A DNA stretch of 57,753 nt from GCA-2725625 sp964574215 (lineage in GTDB: Bacteria > Pseudomonadota > Alphaproteobacteria > Rhodospirillales > UBA2165): contig CAZNLR010000032.1 of the NCBI GenBank assembly GCA_964574215.1, forward strand, positions 1 to 57,753, given 5' to 3'. Shown piece by piece: positions 9,745 through 16,822 of this stretch. Made by a program: the position numbers and the translations under genes. The notes under the pieces are model-generated. The model searched no databases and was not told the DNA's origin. It was given only the letters and a program-made list of their open reading frames with translations. Within the stretch, counting starts at the first letter, position 1; every line of letters starts with the position of its first letter.

Positions 9745-9761
9745 GAACCGATCACCGGTTC
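9745..9761. promoter_or_regulatory. small inverted repeat upstream of the lactonase gene
   Basis: GAACCG and CGGTTC flank a 5-base spacer 36-52 bases upstream of the lactonase start. The position suits an operator, but the arms are short. A similar ATCATCGGTTCC string occurs near 10593, which weakens a specific claim. Confidence 0.3.
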
Positions 9762-9848
9762 CAATTGCAACAACTCTCGCCGCTTTCATCCTAACATTCA
9801 TTTCTTGAGGGGATGATCGATCATAATGCGGTTGAGGCGGTGACGAGC

Positions 9849-9880
9849 GGGATACGGAAAACCAGTGGTTTCGGTATGGG
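9849..9880 (-). repeat. 32-bp dispersed palindromic repeat, copy A
   Basis: Read on the minus strand this is a 32-base unit starting CCCATACCGAAACC and ending CCGTATCCC. It matches copy B (10378-10409) at 27 of 32 positions by hand alignment. Its ends can pair (ATACCGAAACCA with TGGTTTTCCGTAT, one mismatch and one bulge), so it resembles a REP-type palindromic element. With copy B in opposite orientation it brackets the small exported Cys protein. Confidence 0.55.
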
Positions 9881-9897
9881 TAATTATGAAAGGGAAG

Positions 9898-10296
9898 CTA
9901 ATTTTTATTCATTATTTTTTTTAAACATTTTGCGGCCATTGCTTCGAATTTCTTATTAGTAGGTTCGATTTCATGGTCTAGCGCACCTTGAGACCTTTGC
10001 TCCATAAATTCCGCAGAGAATTGAATTAATTCCTCATTGCTAATTGTGTAGCGCATTTCATCCGCAGTACATACGCAGTAATCAAAAGCTCTCTGTTTGC
10101 TATATACTCGATTCGCTTTTTTTAAGCAGGAATTAAAAGCGGTGATGATCGAATAAGTTGGAAAATCCTTCGATGGCCTATCCTGTGAAAGAGCTCCATT
10201 TGATATATAAATTCCAACAAACACTATTGTTGTAAAAAATAATAGTGATAAATGCTTTAAGAGTAGAACGTTTATTTTGCAAATTAATTGAAACAT
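9898..10296 (-). CDS. small exported Cys-containing protein, unknown
   Basis: This 132-residue hypothetical has a long hydrophobic N-terminal segment (about 10-36), either a signal peptide or an anchor, and a polar remainder. Four Cys (57, 74 and 76 in FDYCVCTADE, and 124 in AAKCLKK) could form two disulfides in the periplasm. The helical, charged C-terminus resembles small secreted four-Cys helical proteins, but I recognise no family. The coding sequence is clearly AT-rich compared with its neighbours and is enclosed by inverted copies of a 32-bp repeat, which suggests acquired DNA. The ATG at 10296 lacks a strong ribosome-binding site. Confidence 0.6.
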   Translation of the reverse strand: MFQLICKINVLLLKHLSLLFFTTIVFVGIYISNGALSQDRPSKDFPTYSIITAFNSCLKKANRVYSKQRAFDYCVCTADEMRYTISNEELIQFSAEFMEQRSQGALDHEIEPTNKKFEAMAAKCLKKIMNKN

Positions 10297-10317
10297 ATTT
10301 TCAAAATCTTTCTATCA

Positions 10318-10334
10318 TTTCACCATTGGTGAAA
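10318..10334. promoter_or_regulatory. 17-bp perfect palindrome upstream of small Cys protein gene
   Basis: TTTCACCA and TGGTGAAA are separated by a single T, 22 bases before the start codon at 10296. The position suits an operator that would block transcription or initiation of the small gene. No regulator gene is adjacent. Confidence 0.4.
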
Positions 10335-10377
10335 AAGCCTTTGCCATAGCTGAAAAAAATAATAAATCAAAAAAACA

Positions 10378-10409
10378 CCCATACCGAAACCAACTCTTTT
10401 CCGTACCCC
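10378..10409 (+). repeat. 32-bp dispersed palindromic repeat, copy B
   Basis: It starts CCCATACCGAAACC and ends CCGTACCCC. It agrees with copy A at 27 of 32 and with copy C (18286-18317) at 25 of 32 positions by hand alignment. The first 15 bases are identical to copy A. Confidence 0.55.
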
Positions 10410-10611
10410 CTCTGGGCGAATTACCAAACCGCAGTCTTCCGCGTCTTGATTTAACCCACTTCAAGGGGGTATTCCGTACACCTCTCAAAAAGTGTAGCCC
10501 ATCCGACATTTGCAGCCAAAGATTAAATGGCGTGGCATCGTTTAATCCTATTTTTTTCCTCTCCAAAACGAGATTTTTCTGATCACAATCGATCATCGGT
10601 TCCGGTCGGCC

Positions 10612-10790
10612 TTTCCCCCCCACCTCAATCCTCCCCCTCCAGGGGGGAGGAAGAAAGTTGGTGATCCGGTCGTTTTTCCCCCCACTTCAATCCTCCCCCT
10701 CCCAAATGGATAAGGGGAGAAGGTGGTTGGTGATCCGCTCGTTTTCCCTTCCCCCCTGGAGGGGGAGGGTTAGGGTGGGGGGGGGAAGGT
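10612..10790. repeat. C/G-tract inverted and direct repeats
   Basis: Three related elements occur here. Elements one (from ~10614) and two (from ~10679) are direct repeats sharing TCAATCCTCCCCCTCC and, ~20-25 bases later, TTGGTGATCCG followed by TCGTTTT. Element three (~10750-10787) is an inverted copy with CCCCTGGAGGGGGAGGG and a run of nine G. Elements one and three could pair into a very stable stem. CCTCCCCCTCCAGGGGGG-type elements are dispersed intergenic repeats in many alphaproteobacteria, from memory. No coding function is seen. Confidence 0.7.
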
Positions 10791-10831
10791 AATACAATAG
10801 AGATTTTTCATTACTACCTTCTGCCGCCACA

Positions 10832-10891
10832 AAAGGCATACTTCCTGACCGAGTGGGGCATGGCGACGACGTTTTCGAATTTGGTTTCGCT
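10832..10891 (-). pseudogene. remnant of the C-terminus of a URO-D family gene
   Basis: A 20-codon stretch reads SETKFENVVAMPHSVRKYAF. It matches the last residues of the intact URO-D protein encoded at 12995-14236 (DEAKIENVVAMANSVKKYAF) at 14 of 20 positions. The stop codon that should follow the final Phe is lost, and the frame runs six codons further (CGGRR and a stop). Upstream of the stretch similarity disappears into the end of the LVIVD gene. It is a decayed copy of a paralogous URO-D gene, perhaps left after the insertion or rearrangement that brought in the LVIVD gene. Confidence 0.6.
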
Positions 10892-10935
10892 GGCCGCCTT
10901 AGATCTGACTGTCCCCGAGGGCGGTGATGGCGCGT

Positions 10936-12198
10936 TTATCCTTGGTATTCTAGAATGTACAAACCGCCATTGTAATCGCTGCAGTATATCAGCCCGTCGG
11001 CGGATACCCATATGTCGCAGGATTGGATGACTTTGGGCCGGTTGGGGCGGTGATCGACCAGCCGATTGGGCGCGGGGGGGACAAAAGCGGCGATTTCTTC
11101 GGGCCGGTAGGCGTCGCCGATGTCGAAAACTCTTATTCCGGCATTCTGATAGGTGGCGAAGATGGTGTCCGAGCTGACCAGTCCGTCCGGCCGGTTTTCA
11201 TGGATGTTGTGCGGCCCGAAATGAGCGCCCTTGTTGGCATAATCGGCTTCGGCCGGGGTCGGAAAGGTTGAAATGCTGACCGGGTTCGACGGCTCCCGGA
11301 TATCGAACATCCAGATATACTTGATACCGTCCTCGCAATTGTCCAGGACGGATTCGTCGAGGACGACCAGCAGTTCGCGCTCAGGCAGCGGCAGGCAATT
11401 GTGCGTGCCGCCGCCAAACGGCGGCGACCAGTTGCGATGGGTGATGAGCTTTGGGGCGGTGCGGTCGGCAACATCGATCATGACCAGTCCCGCATCGCGC
11501 CAGGCGCCATAAGCGGTATCGCCGTTGACGATGGCATGGTGCAATCCGTTACGCCGGGTCGGCGCCCAGTCGGGCGTTTCGCCGGCGGCTGTATTCATGC
11601 CGGGTAGCCAGTAGCGTCCGGCTTCCTTCGGTTGGGTCGGATCGGCCAAATCTATGGTCATAAAAATGTAGTCGGTAAAGCCGTCCAGCAATGCCGAAAC
11701 ATAGGCCCAACGCCCGCCGACGTACCAAATCCGGTGAATACCGCCGCCCTCGACCGGCATGAAACCGATCTGATGCGGTTCTTCGGGATTGGCGATGTCA
11801 AAGACGGCCATACCGGCGGTCCAGTTGCGTTCCGAGGATGGCGCGCCGTCGGCGGTGCCGACCTTCTTGCCCAGCGCGCCCTTGTAATATTGGTGTTCAT
11901 CCTGAAACTCCGGCGCGGCGAACATATCCCTGGCGTTGATCACCAGCAGCAGGTCTTCATGGGTCTGCAAATGAATGTTCCAGGTATTCTCCGGCGCGGG
12001 GATATATTTTACCGGCTTGGGATTTCGCGGGTCGCGGACATCGATGATGCTGAACCCTTTGGAAAACATGTGGCCGGTAAAAGCGTAGCCCTTGTTCACC
12101 ATCAACTGCACGCCGTCCGGCCGCCCGTCCTGTTCGGAGTGGCCGATCAGTTTCATGTTCGAAGCATAGTCCGGGGCGGGTAAATTCTGACTGCTCAT
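10936..12198 (-). CDS. LVIVD repeat-containing protein
   Basis: This 420-residue protein contains repeated segments of the form hydrophobic-D-hydrophobic-(x)-DP-x-x-P, such as GFSIIDVRDPRNPKPV, AVFDIANPEEPHQIG and WMFDIREPSNPVSIS. These are LVIVD repeats, thought to fold as a beta-propeller. It has conserved His motifs (TWNIHLQTHED, HNIHEN). No signal peptide is visible, so it is cytosolic unless exported by partners. LVIVD proteins have no established general activity. It lies 39 bases after the b561-like gene and is followed by the URO-D remnant, so it probably works with the URO-D enzyme. Family call is good, function unknown. Confidence 0.82.
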   Translation of the reverse strand: MSSQNLPAPDYASNMKLIGHSEQDGRPDGVQLMVNKGYAFTGHMFSKGFSIIDVRDPRNPKPVKYIPAPENTWNIHLQTHEDLLLVINARDMFAAPEFQDEHQYYKGALGKKVGTADGAPSSERNWTAGMAVFDIANPEEPHQIGFMPVEGGGIHRIWYVGGRWAYVSALLDGFTDYIFMTIDLADPTQPKEAGRYWLPGMNTAAGETPDWAPTRRNGLHHAIVNGDTAYGAWRDAGLVMIDVADRTAPKLITHRNWSPPFGGGTHNCLPLPERELLVVLDESVLDNCEDGIKYIWMFDIREPSNPVSISTFPTPAEADYANKGAHFGPHNIHENRPDGLVSSDTIFATYQNAGIRVFDIGDAYRPEEIAAFVPPAPNRLVDHRPNRPKVIQSCDIWVSADGLIYCSDYNGGLYILEYQG

Positions 12199-12237
12199 CG
12201 ACTGAACTCCTTACATTCCGGCAATAAAGACGACCGG

Positions 12238-12957
12238 TTACCGGTATTTCTGGATTTTATTACGAGGATTGTCGGGTTCGTCCCCGAAGCAGGAGCGGTA
12301 AGTATCGTAAGCGCGCCCCTTGTACTCCCATAGGATGCTAAGCACGGATACGACAAGAACGGTTACCAGTAGAATGCCCATCAATACCGGCATCGAATAT
12401 TGCATCAGGCCGGACGCGACGGCGCCAAAGGCGAAAAAACCGGTTATATAGCCGGCTGTTTTGTGGAAGGCTTCAAACCGCTGGCGGCGCGGGGTCATAT
12501 TGTAATGATCCCCTTTCCACGTCGACGGATCGTCTGGATCGGCATTGTAGTAATATTTCCCCCCATGTACGCCGCGAAGCCAGGACGATCCGACAACTAA
12601 GCACCCCAGCACAATGGTCGCCATGCCGAATATTGAATGTACCGACCCGCTGAACCCTTGACTGACGACCATTGCGACCAGCAACCCGCCAAGAGAGAGA
12701 CCTATCGCCAGATAAAAACCGTATTTATGTATAAAAAACCACAGCCAAGCGATGTTTGTGGGTTTGATTTGATCACGAATGCCGCGCGGTTTGGGCGCCG
12801 GTTTGAAATAGCGAATTGACAGAATACATATTGGCACCAAGATAAACCAAACGCCGGTCATTAGAATGGCATGGTAGTTCCAGTTGATCTCGATCGTCCT
12901 TCCCAGAAAATCGAGATAAACTTCCGTTGGAATATGTGATTGTGCGTCGCCCGTCAT
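12238..12957 (-). CDS. cytochrome b561-like membrane protein
   Basis: This 239-residue integral membrane protein has five or six hydrophobic segments: around 28-50, 70-100, 105-125, 165-185 and 188-210. Four His lie in or next to the segments (His29, 77, 107, 165). The spacing, with SVHSIFGMATIVLG and FHKTAGYITGF, fits a b561-type transmembrane electron carrier holding b haems. The frame is open to a TTG at 12969; the ATG at 12957 is an equally good start. It sits between the LVIVD and URO-D genes on the same strand, suggesting that this small locus includes a membrane redox step. The electron partner is unknown. Confidence 0.7.
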   Translation of the reverse strand: MTGDAQSHIPTEVYLDFLGRTIEINWNYHAILMTGVWFILVPICILSIRYFKPAPKPRGIRDQIKPTNIAWLWFFIHKYGFYLAIGLSLGGLLVAMVVSQGFSGSVHSIFGMATIVLGCLVVGSSWLRGVHGGKYYYNADPDDPSTWKGDHYNMTPRRQRFEAFHKTAGYITGFFAFGAVASGLMQYSMPVLMGILLVTVLVVSVLSILWEYKGRAYDTYRSCFGDEPDNPRNKIQKYR

Positions 12958-12994
12958 CGTTTTATCCAATCAATCTGACTCGTCACCTATCTAA

Positions 12995-14236
12995 CTAAAA
13001 CGCATATTTTTTGACGGAATTCGCCATGGCGACGACATTTTCGATCTTTGCCTCGTCGGGGACGCCGATACCGCCGTCGAGGATCAGGCCGCCGTCTTTG
13101 CCGACTTTGTTGATGATGTTTTTACAGTAGTCATCCACATCGTCCGCCGTGCCGGTATTGAGGATCGACGCCGGCACATTGCCGCGCAGGCACACGGTAT
13201 CGCCCAGCACCTCTTTGGCGGTGACCAGATCGGTCAATTCGAACCAATAGACCGCCTTACCGGCGGGAATGTCGCCAATGGTTTCCAGGCGTGACGTACA
13301 GTTGCCTTCCCACTTGATCACCGGCACCAAATCGTGGTCGATCAGATCGACGATCATTTTTCTGAGGTCAGGCCAATAGAAAATTTTGAACTGATCGAGG
13401 GACATGAAACCGTCCAGACCCCAATGGAGAGGAATAAACACATACGGACAATCGGCGTCCCGCGTCTCCTTGACGGCGTTTTCAAGCATGAAATCACGGG
13501 CTTTGGCGGTTGCCGCCAGCATCTTGTCCTTGTTGCGGTACATATCCAGCATGCCGCTTTTGGAACCCCGGAAAAAATCGACAAACATATCATACGGCGC
13601 CTGGGCCAGGGCCCCGGTGTTGAGCGGATAACCCTCCGCCTTCATTTCCGCGATGAAGGCGTTCATTTTTTTGACCACCATGTCCATCCGGGCGCCCGCC
13701 TCGAACAATTGCCGCATGCTTTCCTGAAGCTTGGGATCGGCGAAGGCGCGGATGGATTTGATCAGGCTCCATTCCGTCGTGGTCGGCAGTGCCGGAAATT
13801 TCTCCAAACCGGCAAACGCTCCCGAAACCCGTGGCAGATAGGTGCTGAGATAGAACCGGGTGGGATCGGCCAGATAGAGATCGTACTCCTCGGCGCTCAT
13901 ATGTTCGGTATCGAGATATTGAAACGTGGCATTGTCGTCGACGCCATGTCCCGGCCATTCCAGCGGATGCCAGTCCAGCGCCTCCAAAGTCGGACCGAAG
14001 GCGGTGGTGAAGGTGGAATAGGAGTCCGGCTCCAGCAGGCGGATGGCTTGGCGGGTGGCGTCGATACATTTGTCGACGTCGTACCACAAATCCTTATAGG
14101 TCATGCCGGCAAGACGGGCGGCCCAAAAGGTTGGATTGTACGTGAAGGGCACCCGGTCGGTGGGGCGCAAGGCGATATTGTCGCGGATGCGGCCTTCGCG
14201 TTCGGCGTAAAGATCAGCGCCGGATAATTTACTCAT
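12995..14236 (-). CDS. uroporphyrinogen decarboxylase (URO-D) family protein
   Basis: This 413-residue TIM-barrel protein belongs to the URO-D/methyltransferase superfamily. It is longer than true HemE (about 350) and lacks HemE's N-terminal substrate-binding signature, so haem synthesis is unlikely. Members outside HemE include corrinoid-dependent methyltransferases, but the His-x-Cys zinc motif of the MtaA/MtbA type is not seen; the equivalent region reads KWEGNC. Conserved segments are RPTDRVPFTYNPTFW, IPLHWGLDGFM, CLRGNVPASIL and LILDGGIGVP. GGGAGGGGAAAG-type spacing gives a good ribosome-binding site. It is divergent from the TRAP-type binding protein across a perfect palindrome. Substrate unknown. 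Confidence 0.85.
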   Translation of the reverse strand: MSKLSGADLYAEREGRIRDNIALRPTDRVPFTYNPTFWAARLAGMTYKDLWYDVDKCIDATRQAIRLLEPDSYSTFTTAFGPTLEALDWHPLEWPGHGVDDNATFQYLDTEHMSAEEYDLYLADPTRFYLSTYLPRVSGAFAGLEKFPALPTTTEWSLIKSIRAFADPKLQESMRQLFEAGARMDMVVKKMNAFIAEMKAEGYPLNTGALAQAPYDMFVDFFRGSKSGMLDMYRNKDKMLAATAKARDFMLENAVKETRDADCPYVFIPLHWGLDGFMSLDQFKIFYWPDLRKMIVDLIDHDLVPVIKWEGNCTSRLETIGDIPAGKAVYWFELTDLVTAKEVLGDTVCLRGNVPASILNTGTADDVDDYCKNIINKVGKDGGLILDGGIGVPDEAKIENVVAMANSVKKYAF

Positions 14237-14272
14237 AGCCGCTTTCCCCTCCCAGCCATGCAGATGTTTCCG

Positions 14273-14332
14273 AAAAAAAGTGTACCAGGAATATTTTTAA
14301 ATATAAAAAAGTATTCCTGGTACACTTTTTTT
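14273..14332. promoter_or_regulatory. perfect 21-bp inverted repeat in a divergent promoter region
   Basis: The arms AAAAAAAGTGTACCAGGAATA (14273-14293, 21 bases; its central part is GTGTACCAGGAATA) and its exact complement (14312-14332) flank an 18-base AT-rich spacer. The element is 37 bases from the URO-D start and 48 bases from the TRAP-type gene start, with genes leading away on both sides. Because transcription leaves the element both ways, an operator shared by both promoters is more likely than a terminator, although each strand would fold into a very stable hairpin. Confidence 0.65.
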
Positions 14333-14379
14333 GGTGTTAAAAAAGATCAACAATAAAAGGCATAAATAGGGGAAGAATA

Positions 14380-15300
14380 ATGGCGTCAGTCCATATAACT
14401 TTGGGCGGATATCAGCCACCGACATCGGTACATAACCGGGCGGCGGAAATTTTCGGAAAAGAAATGACTGCGCGTGTCGGCGATGCCGTAACTTTCGACA
14501 TGGACGGTAATATGGTGGAAAGCAAAGGTGTCCAAGCCATCGATCTGCCGAAAATGGTCGACCGCGGCGATTTGAGCATGTGCTATTTCGCCTCCAGCTA
14601 TCTGGCCGAAGAGGTGCCGGAAGTCGCCATCTTCGATCTGCCTTTTTTGGTGCACAGCAGGGAAAAGGCCTATGCCGCCTTGGACGGGGAACTGGGCGAA
14701 TTGCTTTCCCGCAAGTTTCTGGAAAACACCGGCCTCCGCATTTTGGCTTATTGGGACAACGGCTTTCGTCATTTTACCAACCGGGTGCGCCCCCTGCGGT
14801 CGCCCGTGGATTGCCAAGGCCTCAAAATCCGCACCATGAACAGCGAGATGCACCAGCGGAGTTTTGAATTGCTCGGCTTCGAGCCCACCTTCGTCGACGT
14901 GCGGGATCTGGTGGAAGCCGCCAAGTCGGGCCGCATCGACGCGCAGGAAAATCCGCTCACCAATACCTACAAATTCGGCACCTATCACTATCACCGCTAT
15001 ATCACCCTATCGGGACATTTTTTCGGTATGGTGATGCTGATGGTGAACAACGATAGCTTCCTGTCGTGGCCGGAAAATATTCAAGAGGCGGTCATAGAAG
15101 CGGCTGCCATCGCCACCAAGGCGCAGCGGGAGTTCGCGGCAGCCGAAGACGAGGATGTGCTGGCCGCCCTCGATCCGGCAGAAAACGAAATTATCGAACT
15201 GGATGACGACCAGCGGGCGCAGTTTGAGGGCGCGGTGCAGCCGCTCTTACAGCAACAACGGGAAAAATTCGGCGACCGTCTTTTTGATATGGTCGGCTGA
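14380..15300 (+). CDS. TRAP transporter substrate-binding-type protein (DctP family) lacking a signal peptide
   Basis: This 306-residue DctP-fold protein carries family features: LPKMVDRGDLSMCYFASSYLAEEVPE, the FDLPFLVHSREKAYAALDG helix, GLKIRTMNSEMHQRSFELLG with the ligand-contacting Arg, and the DAQENPLTN segment. It begins MASVHITLGGYQPP, already inside the first domain, and an in-frame stop at 14338-14340 leaves no room for a signal peptide. No DctQ or DctM gene is nearby. It is therefore either cytoplasmic and serves as a sensor or ligand carrier, or depends on another export route. AGGGGAAG precedes the ATG. It is 27 bases from the downstream dehydrogenase, so they form an operon. Confidence 0.85.
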   Translation: MASVHITLGGYQPPTSVHNRAAEIFGKEMTARVGDAVTFDMDGNMVESKGVQAIDLPKMVDRGDLSMCYFASSYLAEEVPEVAIFDLPFLVHSREKAYAALDGELGELLSRKFLENTGLRILAYWDNGFRHFTNRVRPLRSPVDCQGLKIRTMNSEMHQRSFELLGFEPTFVDVRDLVEAAKSGRIDAQENPLTNTYKFGTYHYHRYITLSGHFFGMVMLMVNNDSFLSWPENIQEAVIEAAAIATKAQREFAAAEDEDVLAALDPAENEIIELDDDQRAQFEGAVQPLLQQQREKFGDRLFDMVG

Positions 15301-15327
15301 CTATTTAAACCAACTAGGGGAAAATAA

Positions 15328-16221
15328 ATGAGCAAAAAGATTGGTGTAATCGGGCTGGGCCCGATGGGGGGGAATATTTCCGGCAACCTTTTGAAAAAAC
15401 AGTTCAGTGTGGTTGGGTTTGACCGTAAGCCCGATTGTATCTCGGCGCTGGATGAACTGGGTCTGGAAGCCGGCGCGGATTCCACCGATGTGGCCTCCAA
15501 GGCCGACATCATTATCACGTCTTTACCCAACGCCAACGAATTACAGGATGTGGTGGAGCGGGTGTTGCGCCACGACCAGAAGGGGCAGATTCTTATCGAA
15601 TGCAGTACCTTGACGGTGGACCAGAAAATTCATGCCCATGATCAATTGAAGGCGGTGGGCAAGATCATGCTCGACGCGCCCATCAGCGCCACGCCTGCCA
15701 TGCTTGCCAAAGGGATGGCGTCGATCCATGTGAGCGGCGATGAAGCCACCTACCAGGACTGTTTGGAGGTGTTCGAAGGATTTACCGCCAGCAATTTCTA
15801 CGTGGGCGAAGTGGGTAACGGTAGCCGAATGAAAATTCTCGCCAACTATCTGGTTCATGTCCATATCACGGCGGCGGCGGAGTGTATGGTATTGGGGCAG
15901 AAGGCCGGGCTCGAACCGGACCTCATTTATGAAGTTCTGACCCAGAGCGCCGGCACCTCCAAGATGCTGGAAATCAGGGGCGCCATGATGGCCAAATCCG
16001 ACTACCGCGAGGGCGGCGGCACCATGTTCGACGTCTATGAAAAAGACGCCGGGATCATCACCGAGTTCGCCGCCAGCGTAAAAGCGCCGGTCGACCTCTA
16101 CGTGTCGTCACGCCAGAAGATGAATGCAGCCATCGCCCAGGGGCTTGGCCATCTGGATACCTCCGCCGTCTGCAAGGCGCTGGAAACGGCCTACGGGATC
16201 GACCGGAAACTGGTCGAATAG
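15328..16221 (+). CDS. NAD(P)-dependent beta-hydroxyacid dehydrogenase (3-hydroxyisobutyrate dehydrogenase family)
   Basis: This 297-residue two-domain dehydrogenase has the Rossmann motif GLGPMG (residues 9-14), the substrate motif LDAPISATPAMLAKG (canonical DAPVSGG-type), and the catalytic Lys169 with Asn173 in GNGSRMKILANYL. The C-terminal all-helical domain carries the LTQSAGTSKMLE segment. It oxidises a beta-hydroxyacid or reduces a semialdehyde using NAD(P). Asp32 after the first strand hints at NAD, but this is followed by Arg, so the cofactor is uncertain. AGGGGAA precedes the ATG, and the gene is coupled to the signal-less TRAP-type protein. The substrate may be that protein's ligand. 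Confidence 0.9.
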   Translation: MSKKIGVIGLGPMGGNISGNLLKKQFSVVGFDRKPDCISALDELGLEAGADSTDVASKADIIITSLPNANELQDVVERVLRHDQKGQILIECSTLTVDQKIHAHDQLKAVGKIMLDAPISATPAMLAKGMASIHVSGDEATYQDCLEVFEGFTASNFYVGEVGNGSRMKILANYLVHVHITAAAECMVLGQKAGLEPDLIYEVLTQSAGTSKMLEIRGAMMAKSDYREGGGTMFDVYEKDAGIITEFAASVKAPVDLYVSSRQKMNAAIAQGLGHLDTSAVCKALETAYGIDRKLVE

Positions 16222-16224
16222 AGC

Positions 16225-16521
16225 TTAGTCGACAATGTGATAGAGCTGGGCGGTGCGACGGACCTTATCGTCCAGTTCCCCAATAAGTTTCCAATAGGCG
16301 AGGAAGTGGGGTGTCTCCCGGTGGGCCGCAAGGGATTTCTCGTCCTTATAAATTTCATAAAATATGAAGGCGTTGGGATCGTCGTCCGAAACGATGACAT
16401 CGAACTGGTAGCAATTTTCTTCCTTAACCGATTGCCGCGCATTTTGAAGCATCGCCGGTTTGATTTGGTCGAGCACATCCGGATCGACGCTGACCGTTAC
16501 CACATTGACGAGATTGGACAT
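16225..16521 (-). CDS. antibiotic biosynthesis monooxygenase (ABM) domain protein, YgiN-like
   Basis: This 98-residue dimeric alpha/beta-barrel protein fits the ABM family, which includes quinol monooxygenases and haem-degrading enzymes. Typical features are the N-terminal strand NLVNVVTVSVDP, CYQFDVIVSDDDPNAFIFYEIYKDE, and the HRETPHFLAYW segment with two His. Such proteins oxidise quinols or act on reactive carbonyls; no specific substrate can be assigned. It ends 3 bases from the dehydrogenase stop on the opposite strand (convergent) and follows the small Cys protein gene by 22 bases, so it is likely co-transcribed with it. Confidence 0.85.
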   Translation of the reverse strand: MSNLVNVVTVSVDPDVLDQIKPAMLQNARQSVKEENCYQFDVIVSDDDPNAFIFYEIYKDEKSLAAHRETPHFLAYWKLIGELDDKVRRTAQLYHIVD

Positions 16522-16543
16522 TTTCTATCTTCCCTTGTTTAGA

Positions 16544-16798
16544 TCATTGTTCTTGAATTTTCTCATAGTCGCCACACCAATCATCCGGTTTGGTTTCCAT
16601 CCAAACGGTGGTGAGGGCGCTGGCTTGGGGGGCGTAGCGGCGGCACAATCCCTTGCTGGACTTGGCGCGCAGTCCTTCAGTACGGCGCGGATTGGTTTGA
16701 TCGAGCGCCACGCCTTCCTGCTGATAGCGTTGTTCCCGCTTAAACTTCCAATTGGGGTTCCAAAACCGGCAGTTCATACAGGCTTCCTGATCCGCCAT
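16544..16798 (-). CDS. small conserved four-Cys protein, possible metal binder
   Basis: This 84-residue soluble protein has four Cys in the pattern CxxC (residues 7 and 10, followed by RFW), GLCRRYAP (52) and DDWCGDYE (75). The signature CRFW / CRRYAP / WCGxY recurs, as I recall, in small uncharacterised proteobacterial proteins and suggests binding of one zinc ion or Fe-S cluster. It lies between hldD (24 bases upstream) and the ABM gene, all on one strand, so they may be one transcript. No signal peptide. Function unknown. Confidence 0.65.
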   Translation of the reverse strand: MADQEACMNCRFWNPNWKFKREQRYQQEGVALDQTNPRRTEGLRAKSSKGLCRRYAPQASALTTVWMETKPDDWCGDYEKIQEQ

Positions 16799-16822
16799 CG
16801 GTTATCTCCCTAATACAGATTT

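Larger units (their letters stand above)
10297..10935. other. 639-bp repeat-rich region without an intact gene
   Basis: Between the small Cys protein and the LVIVD gene I see no convincing intact gene. The stretch holds a 17-bp palindrome, copy B of the 32-bp repeat, a set of C/G-tract repeats and a short remnant of a URO-D gene. These are listed separately. Confidence 0.6.

Noticed and set aside
10315..10623. Open frame of 102 codons on the minus strand
   Set aside because: It runs through copy B of the 32-bp repeat, contains no recognisable domain and ends at the C-tract repeats; it looks like repeat sequence that happens to be open.
12995..14236. Calling the URO-D gene hemE
   Set aside because: The protein is about 60 residues too long and lacks the HemE substrate-binding N-terminal motif; neighbours are not haem genes.
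14273..14332. Reading the 21-bp inverted repeat as a Rho-independent terminator
   Set aside because: It has T-runs, but lies between two gene starts with transcription leaving both ways, so no gene ends there.
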